Below, piece by piece: positions 1 to 5,018 of a stretch of 5,018 nt of DNA. A program made the position numbers and the translations under genes. This stretch comes from Dehalococcoidia bacterium (GTDB taxonomy: Bacteria; Chloroflexota; Dehalococcoidia; GIF9; AB-539-J10): assembly GCA_003562555.1 (NCBI GenBank), contig PWUO01000303.1, positions 1-5,018 of the forward strand, read 5' to 3'. Each line of letters opens with the position of its first letter. Positions within the stretch are counted from its first letter, which is position 1. Under the pieces are notes generated by a model. It searched no databases, was not told where the DNA came from, and saw only the letters and a list, made by a program, of their open reading frames with translations.

Positions 1-278
1 AAGAAGGCATTGCCGGCATCACTGCCAAGGAACCGGACATAGCGATCCTGGACATTCGTATGCCTGCGGGAAGCGGCATTTCTGTGCTTGAGGAAATCCG
101 GAACCGGGAGAAGCCCCCCACAATCATCATGCTCACCAACTATCCATACCCCCAGTATCGAAGGAAGTGCCTGGACGCAGGGGCAGACTACTTCTTCGAC
201 AAGTCAAGCGAGTTCAGCAAGGTTACTGACGTGCTGTCCCGCATGGTTGAGGAAAGAGGAGAGTCTCTCGCCGAATAG
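1..278 (+). CDS. Single-domain response regulator (CheY-like receiver), 5' end missing
   Basis: The reading frame is open from base 3 to a TAG at 276-278, and the visible 91 residues are the last two thirds of a receiver domain. The phosphoacceptor is Asp at 51-53 in the motif ILDIRMP. The conserved Thr follows in MLTN (visible residue 45) and the conserved Lys in FFDKS (residue 67), so spacing and order match CheY-type receivers. The ATG at 60 lies after the phosphorylation site and cannot be the true start; the gene begins upstream of the window. The chain ends about 24 residues after the conserved Lys, which leaves room only for the last helix. No DNA-binding or enzymatic output domain follows, so by inference it acts through protein contacts. 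It lies 110 bases upstream of a pilus ATPase gene on the same strand, which makes a role in pilus control possible but unproven. Confidence 0.9.
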   Translation, partial: EGIAGITAKEPDIAILDIRMPAGSGISVLEEIRNREKPPTIIMLTNYPYPQYRRKCLDAGADYFFDKSSEFSKVTDVLSRMVEERGESLAE

Positions 279-388
279 CCGTAGCTCTTCGTGCAGCCTG
301 CACGGTTTCGGAGGTCGGTTGTGTGGAGACGGCTGCGCTGGAGGTATCGCACGATGCTTCACTTGCGTGCCCAAGGGAGGAGAACAGC
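279..388 (+). other. Short intergenic gap between receiver gene and pilT
   Basis: This 110-base gap holds no convincing promoter or terminator. There is a small 6-bp inverted repeat (CGTGCA, loop GCC, TGCACG) at 290-304 without a following T run. The only clear signal is the ribosome binding site of the next gene. Read-through transcription from the receiver gene is therefore possible, though a weak promoter cannot be excluded. Confidence 0.4.
375..382 (+). promoter_or_regulatory. Ribosome binding site that fixes the pilT start
   Basis: GGGAGGAG is a strong match to the anti-Shine-Dalgarno sequence and ends 6 bases before the ATG at 389. The frame is open further upstream with an ATG at 323, but that start has no such site. 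The extra 22 residues it would add do not resemble the PilT N-terminus. Confidence 0.8.
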
Positions 389-1456
389 ATGGGAATTAAC
401 GTGAAAGAGCTTCTTCGGATCATGGCGGAGAAGGAAGCGTCAGATCTGCACTTGAGGGTCCCGGCACCACCGATGTTACGCGTTGATGGCGACCTGGTGG
501 CTGCGGATGGTCTGCCACGTCTTTCTCCCGGAGATGTCGAAGAGGCCTTCCGGCAGACGACGACTGAGGTACAGAGGGATCGGTTCTTCGCAGAGCTTGA
601 GTTGGACTTTGCCTACAGCGTTCCAAGCCTGGCCCGGTTCCGCGTTAACGTGATGCTGCAACGTGGCACCATGAGTATCGCGTTCCGGCGGATTCCCTTC
701 ACTATTCCAACCATAGCCGAGTTCGGTTTGCCCGACGTGTGCAAGACACTCATCATGAAGCCCCGGGGGCTCGTGCTTGTGACTGGACCGACTGGCAGTG
801 GCAAGAGTACCACGCTCGCGGCGATGATTGACTATCTGAATGAGACGGAGGCGCGAAACGTCATCACCATCGAGGATCCCGTCGAGTTCCTGCACCACAA
901 CAAGAGATGCCTGATCGCGCAGCGGGATCTCGGGGACGACACCAAGTCTTTCGCCAATGCCCTCAAGCATGCGCTTCGGCACGATCCTGATGTGATACTT
1001 GTAGGCGAGATGCGTGACCTTGAGACCATTTCGACTGCTATCACGGCTGCGGAGACGGGACATCTTGTGCTTGGAACACTCCATACTGTAGACGCGGTAC
1101 AGACGGTGGACCGCATCATCGACGCCTTCCCTCCCGAGCATCAGCACCAGGTAAGGCTTCAGCTCTCCCAGGTCATAGAAGGAGTCCTGTCACAAACGCT
1201 CGTTCCCCGGGCCACCGGTCGCGGCCGCATCGGTGTGTACGAGATACTTGTCGCCAACGGCGCTGTGAGAAACCTCATCAGGACGAATAAGACCTTCGAG
1301 CTCACCAGCGTGCTGCAGTTGAGCAGCAGAGAGGGGATGCAGACGCTGAACCAGGCGTTAGCTCACCTCGTGAACACGCGTGTCATTACCGCAGAGGAGG
1401 CCGTGAGGAAGAGCAGTGATCCGGATCAGCTGCAGCGCCTGATTCACGGGTACTAA
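389..1456 (+). CDS. pilT: Type IV pilus twitching/retraction ATPase PilT
   Basis: The product is a 355-residue cytoplasmic hexameric ATPase of the secretion-ATPase (GspE/PilT) superfamily. Proteins of this family power depolymerisation of type IV pili, giving twitching motility, adhesion control and DNA uptake. The length is normal for PilT. Residues 1 to about 110 form the N-terminal PAS-like domain (opening with KEASDLHLRV and MLRVDGDL). The RecA-like domain follows, with Walker A GPTGSGKST at 133-141, the Asp box ITIEDPVEF at 159-167, Walker B DVILVGEMRD at 201-210 with the catalytic Glu at 207, and the His box TGHLVLGTLHT at 223-233. The C-terminal AVRNLIR at 292-298 matches the AIRNLIR motif associated with retraction activity, which favours PilT over the assembly ATPase PilB. 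All catalytic motifs are intact. The stop codon TAA shares its last A with the ATG of the next gene, implying translational coupling. No pilin or PilB/PilC gene is visible here. Confidence 0.95.
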   Translation: MGINVKELLRIMAEKEASDLHLRVPAPPMLRVDGDLVAADGLPRLSPGDVEEAFRQTTTEVQRDRFFAELELDFAYSVPSLARFRVNVMLQRGTMSIAFRRIPFTIPTIAEFGLPDVCKTLIMKPRGLVLVTGPTGSGKSTTLAAMIDYLNETEARNVITIEDPVEFLHHNKRCLIAQRDLGDDTKSFANALKHALRHDPDVILVGEMRDLETISTAITAAETGHLVLGTLHTVDAVQTVDRIIDAFPPEHQHQVRLQLSQVIEGVLSQTLVPRATGRGRIGVYEILVANGAVRNLIRTNKTFELTSVLQLSSREGMQTLNQALAHLVNTRVITAEEAVRKSSDPDQLQRLIHGY

Positions 1457-1932
1457 TGGGCACAGAAGCAACGTACTTCCAGGTGATTTCGTTGTGGGTG
1501 GCCAGGACGGCGATCCTCGTATTCGTCGCCTCGCTGCTGGGCTGGCTGGGGATCTCCGTTCTCGACGTACTCACTCCTGGAATTCGCCAGCGGCAACGGG
1601 TTGGGGAGCATCCGGTGTCTGTTGGCCTGTACGTCGGTGGATTCATGATCATGATCGGTCTCGTCATCCACGGAGTGGTCACCGGTCCTGTCCTCGTGGG
1701 ATCCGGGTTGCTTCGCAGCGTGGTGGATCCTGTCCGACTCGGCCTCATCGCCATCGGCTTCGTCGTGAGTCTGTTCCTTGGGATTGTCATACTACACATG
1801 GTGGACAAGCTCACGCCTCGCATACGGTTCAGCTCTGTTGACGAAGACCCGCTGGCAGTAGGGGTGTACGTCTTCGGCTACCTCGTGTTCTTCGGGCTGA
1901 TATTGCATGGCGCACTTACGATGCCTCTCTAG
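1456..1932 (+). CDS. Four-helix inner-membrane protein with internal duplication, DUF350/YjfL-like
   Basis: This 158-residue protein is strongly hydrophobic, with four likely membrane helices at about 15-37, 54-76, 93-115 and 133-155. It is built from two copies of one helical-hairpin module. The first carries LTPGIR (39-44), HPVSVGLYV (52-60) and GLVIHG (68-73). The second carries LTPRIR (119-124), DPLAVGVYV (131-139) and GLILHG (147-152), offset by 79-80 residues. A two-module architecture with a polar loop after an L/I-T-P motif recalls the DUF350 (E. coli YjfL) family, whose function is not established; the assignment comes from pattern memory, not a search. The start ATG overlaps the pilT stop in TAATG and has no clear Shine-Dalgarno site, so expression probably depends on ribosomes finishing pilT. 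It is followed directly by a secreted transglutaminase-like gene, which suggests a shared envelope role. No catalytic residues are evident. Confidence 0.75.
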   Translation: MGTEATYFQVISLWVARTAILVFVASLLGWLGISVLDVLTPGIRQRQRVGEHPVSVGLYVGGFMIMIGLVIHGVVTGPVLVGSGLLRSVVDPVRLGLIAIGFVVSLFLGIVILHMVDKLTPRIRFSSVDEDPLAVGVYVFGYLVFFGLILHGALTMPL

Positions 1933-2755
1933 GATTCCTCGGACGCGTGTGGCGCGCCTGTTGCTGTGTTCCGCCGCTCTGCTCCTGCTCTGTCCTCTTG
2001 CCGTGCTCGCGACGCCATCCGGCAACTTCTACAGGGATGGCGTCGATGTGTACGATGACTGGGACATCTGCAGGACGCGCGCCTACGGCGAGGACGGCTT
2101 CTTCAGGTTTGATGGCGAGAGTTTCGAGCCAGTCATTGCGGCACAGAGTCTCGGGTTCAATGCGGATATTGCATACGAGCGCGGCGCCCAGTTCGCCCTC
2201 GAGTATCCCGACCCCACTCAACGGGCGGAGGCGATCTTCGCCTTCGCGAGGGACCGTGTCAGATACATGTCGGACAGCTCGCAATTCGGCTATGTCGAGT
2301 TCGCAGTGAACGCTGACGAACTCCTGTCCGTGGTGTATCAGGATGGCGTGGCGTACGGCGATTGCGAGGATTACGCGGTTCTTCTCGGCGTGATGTACCT
2401 TGGAGCCGGACTTCGTTCGGCGGTGGTGCTTGCGCCGGAACACGCCGCCGCGCTCGTGTATCTTCCCGACTACCCGTACGCGAACCGCATGTTGACCCTC
2501 CACGGAGAGTCGGGTTGGATCTGGGCGGAGGCTACCGGCGGAAACAACCCCCTGGGCTGGATGCCCGAGCAGTACTCGGGCTCGTGGTTGCTTGGCTATG
2601 AACTTAGGGACCAGGGGCTGGCGCGGGACGGGTTGCCTGACAGGCCTCTCACCACTGTCACGCGAGACACAGGGCAGGGCTTCGCCGTTCCGTTATCTCC
2701 CCTGCTTGTGGTGATGCTTCTTCTTTGGATCATACCGGCGGTTGCCCGTCGCTAG
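1907..2755 (+). CDS. Secreted, membrane-anchored transglutaminase-like cysteine protein
   Basis: The 282-residue product begins with a basic stretch (residues 5-17) and a hydrophobic core (18-34) ending VLA, with probable signal-peptidase cleavage after residue 35. A second hydrophobic segment near the end (about 262-279) followed by ARR looks like a C-terminal anchor, so the domain between should lie outside the cytoplasmic membrane. The middle part has the papain-like transglutaminase core: Cys153 in YGDCEDYAVLL, His179 in PEHAAALVYL and an acidic residue, Glu208, in WIWAEATGG, in the usual Cys-His-Asp/Glu order. Such domains act as peptidases, amidases or crosslinkers; the substrate here is unknown. 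The start is uncertain. ATG 1907 overlaps the upstream gene by 26 bases; GTG 1949 would remove the overlap, still give a good signal peptide, and has AGGA at 1931-1934, rather far away. Position suggests coexpression with pilT and the membrane gene. Confidence 0.82.
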   Translation: MAHLRCLSRIPRTRVARLLLCSAALLLLCPLAVLATPSGNFYRDGVDVYDDWDICRTRAYGEDGFFRFDGESFEPVIAAQSLGFNADIAYERGAQFALEYPDPTQRAEAIFAFARDRVRYMSDSSQFGYVEFAVNADELLSVVYQDGVAYGDCEDYAVLLGVMYLGAGLRSAVVLAPEHAAALVYLPDYPYANRMLTLHGESGWIWAEATGGNNPLGWMPEQYSGSWLLGYELRDQGLARDGLPDRPLTTVTRDTGQGFAVPLSPLLVVMLLLWIIPAVARR

Positions 2756-2827
2756 GTCAAATCCCTCCACCGTTTCGTTCTCGAGGCTACCGTGAATGCG
2801 ACCCCTGACAGAATCATACAATCCGTT

Positions 2828-2856
2828 TTGATAAACAAAGAAGTGGTTGTTACAAT
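2828..2856 (+). promoter_or_regulatory. Sigma70-type promoter of the acyl-CoA synthetase gene
   Basis: The -35 element TTGATA (2828-2833) and -10 element TACAAT (2851-2856) each match the consensus at five of six positions and are separated by exactly 17 bases. They sit in a locally AT-rich patch that stands out from the GC-rich surroundings. Transcription would start near 2863, leaving a leader of about 65 bases before the ATG at 2928. Confidence 0.7.
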
Positions 2857-2891
2857 CGGCGAGGCCCCATTATGCAAAGTTGTGACTACGG

Positions 2892-2903
2892 GCGTGCGCA
2901 CGC
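2892..2903. repeat. 12-bp perfect palindrome in the synthetase leader
   Basis: GCGTGCGCACGC is its own reverse complement. It lies about 30 bases downstream of the predicted transcription start and 6 bases before the ribosome binding site. It could be an operator half-site pair for a dimeric repressor, or chance in a CG-rich alternating stretch. As RNA it could only fold with a minimal loop, so a regulatory hairpin is less likely. Confidence 0.3.
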
Positions 2904-2909
2904 ACGCGG

Positions 2910-2916
2910 AAAGGAG
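2910..2916 (+). promoter_or_regulatory. Ribosome binding site of the acyl-CoA synthetase gene
   Basis: AAAGGAG lies 11 bases before the ATG at 2928, slightly further than the optimum. It supports this start over other frames, and the N-terminal residues after it already match the family. Confidence 0.7.
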
Positions 2917-2927
2917 ACACGTTAACG

Positions 2928-4862
2928 ATGGCACAGATTCTGCCACCCCAGGTTGTGGGCTTCATGAAGCGAGCCGAAGAGGATTACGAGGGTTTCTGGG
3001 AGGACGCCGCGATTGCGGCGATGGACGACATCTACTGGTTCAAACAGTGGGACACCGTCCTTGAGTGGGAGTACCCCACCTTCCGCTGGTTCACCGGCGG
3101 ACTGACCAACATGTGCTACAGCTGCGTCGATTACAAGGTCGAGCAGGGCCTCGGCATGAAGGCCGCTTTCATTGCCGAGGACGGTGACACGGGAGTCACC
3201 CGCACCGTCACCTACCTCCAACTGCTTGAGATGGTGAAGCAGTACGCCGCTGCGCTTCGGGGCCTCGGCGTTCAGAAGGGCGACCGGGTTGCCATCTACA
3301 TGCCCATGGGCATCGAAGCCGCGGTGGTCATGCTCGCGTGTGCGAGAATCGGCGCCATTCATATGGCCATCTTCGCCGGATTCTCTCCGGGCGCTGTCGT
3401 AGATCGCCTGTCCCTGACGGGCACCAAGTTCATCTTCGCACAGGATGCAGGAACCCGGCGCGGCAAGCCGGTACCCCTCAAGATCATGGTCGATGAGGCG
3501 ATCGACCTCCTCGAGGATGCATCCCAGATAGAGGCAGTCGTCGTTCTCAAGACGGGCGGCGTCGACGTGAACATGAAGGAAGGCCGCGACATCACGTGGG
3601 ACGAGTTCCTTGCCAAGAGCGAGGGGCAGAGCCCGGATGTCACTCCGATGGCCTCTGACGACCCCTTGTTTGTGATGCCCACATCAGGCACGACGGCAAA
3701 ACCGAAGGTAACAGTTCACCGTCACGCCGGGTACCAGATCTACATCTACTCAATGGCCAAGTGGATCTACGGGCTCGAGGAAGACGATGTGTGGTTCTGT
3801 ACTTCAGACATCGGATGGATCGTCGGTCACAGCTACAACATCTATGGCCCGCTACTGGTGGGCTGTACCTCCATCCTCTTCTCGGGCACTCCTGACTACC
3901 CCAGGCCGGACATGTGGTGGGATCTGATCGAGCGGAACAGGGCCACGGGGCTGTGGTTCTCCCCCACCGGAATTCGTGGGCTGAGAAGATTGGGTATCGA
4001 GCATGCACTGAAGCATGATCTCAGCTCGGTGAAGCGGGTTCTGTGCGCAGGCGAACTCCTGAATCCCGCCGCGTGGGAATGGCTGCAGAACGATGTGTTT
4101 GGCGGCGCAGTTCCTGTGATCGACCATATGTGGCAGACGGAGACTGGAGGCCCCATCGTCGCCAATCCTTACGGAATCGCGATTGCGCCGATTAAGCCGG
4201 GCTCTTCGACCATCCCGGTTCCCGGACTGGTTGCGGACGTCGTGGACGTAAATGACGGCCACGTGTGTGAACCTGGAGAGAAGGGAGTGCTGGTCATCAA
4301 GAAGCCATTCCCGGGACTTACATCCACGCTCTGGGGCGATCCCGAGCGCTACAAGGCTGACTACTGGGAGACCAAGGAAGGCACCAAGGGCATGTACTAC
4401 GCCGGCGACTCCGCGTCCAAGGATGAGGATGGCTATATCTGGTTTGCGGGACGCGCTGACGAAGTCATCAAGATCGCGGCGCACCGAATTGGAACCGTCG
4501 AGGTAGAGAGTTCCCTGATATCACACCCTGCTGTGGTGGAGGCTGGTGTGTCGGGTGTTCCGGACGAGCTGCGCGGTGAGGTTGCGAGCGCGTTCGTGGT
4601 GCTGTCGAAGGACTACCAGCCGAGCGATGAACTCAAGAAAGAGCTCATCACCCATGTGCGACAGACCATGGGTCCGATCGTCGTCATTGGCGATATTCAC
4701 TTCGTGAATATGCTGCCGAAGACCAAGAGCGGCAAGATCATGCGGCGAGTCATGAAGGCGCTGTTGACGGGTAAGGACATAGGTGACCTGTCGACTGTCG
4801 AGGAAGAGGCTTCCATCGAGGAGATCCGTGAAGCTGCCAGCAAGGTAAAGGGCGACTCGTAG
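2928..4862 (+). CDS. AMP-forming acetyl/propionyl-CoA synthetase (ACS/PrpE-type)
   Basis: The 644-residue protein has the full length and domain order of the acetyl-CoA synthetase branch of the adenylate-forming (ANL) superfamily, which converts a short-chain carboxylate, ATP and CoA to acyl-CoA, AMP and PPi. The large N-terminal domain runs to about 508. It contains the P-loop PTSGTTAKPKVTVH (251-264), the acyl pocket segment IGWIVGHSY (295-303), CAGELLNPAAW (373-383) and the adenylate motif MWQTETGG (401-408). The hinge Asp511 in GRADEV opens the C-terminal lid, which carries IKIAAHRIG (514-522) and LPKTKSGKIMRR with catalytic Lys603, the residue acetylated in regulated family members. Compared with Salmonella ACS from memory, the pocket reads I298, V299, A374, W402 against V310, T311, V386, W414. 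The kept Trp argues for a short acyl chain; V299 and A374 resemble propionyl-CoA synthetase, so propionate or mixed use is plausible. Non-consensus residues are A257 and V261 in the P-loop and A518 in the lid. It has its own promoter and ends just before a terminator-like hairpin. Confidence 0.92.
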   Translation: MAQILPPQVVGFMKRAEEDYEGFWEDAAIAAMDDIYWFKQWDTVLEWEYPTFRWFTGGLTNMCYSCVDYKVEQGLGMKAAFIAEDGDTGVTRTVTYLQLLEMVKQYAAALRGLGVQKGDRVAIYMPMGIEAAVVMLACARIGAIHMAIFAGFSPGAVVDRLSLTGTKFIFAQDAGTRRGKPVPLKIMVDEAIDLLEDASQIEAVVVLKTGGVDVNMKEGRDITWDEFLAKSEGQSPDVTPMASDDPLFVMPTSGTTAKPKVTVHRHAGYQIYIYSMAKWIYGLEEDDVWFCTSDIGWIVGHSYNIYGPLLVGCTSILFSGTPDYPRPDMWWDLIERNRATGLWFSPTGIRGLRRLGIEHALKHDLSSVKRVLCAGELLNPAAWEWLQNDVFGGAVPVIDHMWQTETGGPIVANPYGIAIAPIKPGSSTIPVPGLVADVVDVNDGHVCEPGEKGVLVIKKPFPGLTSTLWGDPERYKADYWETKEGTKGMYYAGDSASKDEDGYIWFAGRADEVIKIAAHRIGTVEVESSLISHPAVVEAGVSGVPDELRGEVASAFVVLSKDYQPSDELKKELITHVRQTMGPIVVIGDIHFVNMLPKTKSGKIMRRVMKALLTGKDIGDLSTVEEEASIEEIREAASKVKGDS

Positions 4863-4898
4863 AGCCGCCCTCACGGACACGGTCCGTATTGTCCTGCG

Positions 4899-4929
4899 TA
4901 ACGGGGACGCGCTTAGCGCGTCCCCGTTA
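4899..4929. terminator. Hairpin between convergent genes, possible bidirectional terminator
   Basis: TAACGGGGACGCGC (4899-4912) pairs perfectly with GCGCGTCCCCGTTA (4916-4929), giving a 14-bp GC-rich stem with a 3-base loop TTA at 4913-4915. It begins 36 bases after the synthetase stop. No run of T follows on either strand (TATCTGTCTGG on the plus side), so it is not a classical intrinsic terminator; its very stable stem and placement between convergent genes still favour a role in ending or protecting transcripts. The loop read on the minus strand is the TAA stop of the neighbouring gene. Confidence 0.65.
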
Positions 4930-5018
4930 TCTGTCTGGCGATCGTCCAGCGCTGCATTTCCGAGGTGCCCTCGTAGATCTCGGTGATGCGCTGATCCCTG
5001 TAGTAGCGTTCCACGGGG
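4913..5018 (-). CDS. Acyl-CoA dehydrogenase, C-terminal end only
   Basis: Read on the minus strand from 5017, 34 codons precede a TAA at 4915-4913. The peptide begins PVERYYRDQRITEIYEGTSE and continues MQRWTIARQ, the C-terminal signature of flavin-dependent acyl-CoA dehydrogenases. The Glu of YEGT (4972-4970) lies at the position of the catalytic base in medium- and short-chain enzymes of the family, which introduce the alpha-beta double bond of acyl-CoAs. The rest of the gene, including the FAD domain, lies beyond the window. The last five residues (ITGTR) are encoded inside the hairpin stem and look like a short tail outside the conserved fold. It converges on the acyl-CoA synthetase gene, with only 50 bases between the stop codons, and both act on acyl-CoAs, which suggests a related metabolic setting. 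Substrate length cannot be judged from this fragment. Confidence 0.88.
   Translation of the reverse strand, partial: PVERYYRDQRITEIYEGTSEMQRWTIARQITGTR

Larger units (their letters stand above)
2756..2927 (+). other. Intergenic leader region of the acyl-CoA synthetase gene
   Basis: This 172-base gap separates the pilT operon from the synthetase gene. No strong terminator for the upstream operon is visible. Its downstream half carries the promoter, a palindrome and the ribosome binding site described separately. An out-of-phase open frame starting at 2792 runs through it into the synthetase gene, but it lacks coding character. Confidence 0.5.

Noticed and set aside
290..304. Small inverted repeat after the receiver gene as a terminator
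   Set aside because: Only 6 bp with a 3-base loop and no T run; too weak to call.
323..388. Longer pilT start at ATG 323
   Set aside because: The added 22 residues do not resemble PilT, and the strong GGGAGGAG site is placed for the ATG at 389.
476..1147. Minus-strand open frame of 223 codons inside pilT
   Set aside because: It is antisense to conserved ATPase motifs, has low-complexity mixed composition and no recognisable domain; it is a shadow of a GC-rich gene.
1967..2014. Lipoprotein signal at Cys29 of the transglutaminase-like protein
   Set aside because: The residues before the Cys are LLLL, lacking the small residues of a lipobox; an ordinary signal peptidase site (VLA) follows.
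1916..2503. Minus-strand open frame of 195 codons antisense to the transglutaminase gene
   Set aside because: The plus strand carries the catalytic motifs and signal peptide; the antisense peptide shows nothing recognisable.
2792..3064. Plus-strand open frame of 90 codons across the promoter and leader
   Set aside because: It would start upstream of the predicted transcription start and run out of phase into the synthetase; no ribosome binding site or domain.
3852..4484. Minus-strand open frame of 210 codons inside the acyl-CoA synthetase
   Set aside because: It is antisense to conserved synthetase motifs and without family features.

Overview
The window is protein-dense bacterial DNA, GC-rich by eye, with no sign of phage, insertion sequences, CRISPR, tRNA or rRNA. 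The genes point to a bacterium with type IV pili and two-component-type signalling that can activate short-chain fatty acids and oxidise acyl-CoAs. The lineage cannot be read from the sequence. A sigma70-type promoter and strong Shine-Dalgarno sites are visible. A deep-branching actinobacterium or another anaerobic, non-proteobacterial lineage would fit, but that is only a guess.

Layout. (1) Bases 1-278 hold the C-terminal two thirds of a stand-alone response-regulator receiver (+), cut by the window edge. (2) Bases 389-2755 hold three tightly packed + strand genes: a PilT-type twitching ATPase, a four-helix membrane protein with an internal duplication of DUF350/YjfL type, and a secreted, membrane-anchored transglutaminase-like protein. 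pilT and the membrane gene overlap in a TAATG. The membrane gene and the transglutaminase gene overlap by 26 bases if the first ATG is used. This looks like one translationally coupled operon. (3) Bases 2756-2927 are intergenic and carry a near-consensus promoter (TTGATA, 17 bases, TACAAT), a 12-bp palindrome in the leader and a good ribosome binding site. (4) Bases 2928-4862 encode a full-length AMP-forming acetyl/propionyl-CoA synthetase. (5) A 14-bp perfect hairpin (4899-4929) follows. Its 3-base loop is the stop codon of a convergent minus-strand acyl-CoA dehydrogenase whose last 34 codons are visible.

Two functional themes sit side by side: surface motility or envelope functions on the left, acyl-CoA metabolism on the right. 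They are separated by a promoter and are probably independent transcription units. The points most worth a second look are the acyl-CoA synthetase, which has non-consensus residues in the ATP P-loop and the CoA tunnel plus a PrpE-like acyl pocket; the pilT / DUF350-like / transglutaminase gene trio, whose joint role is unknown; and the shared hairpin with a stop codon in its loop.
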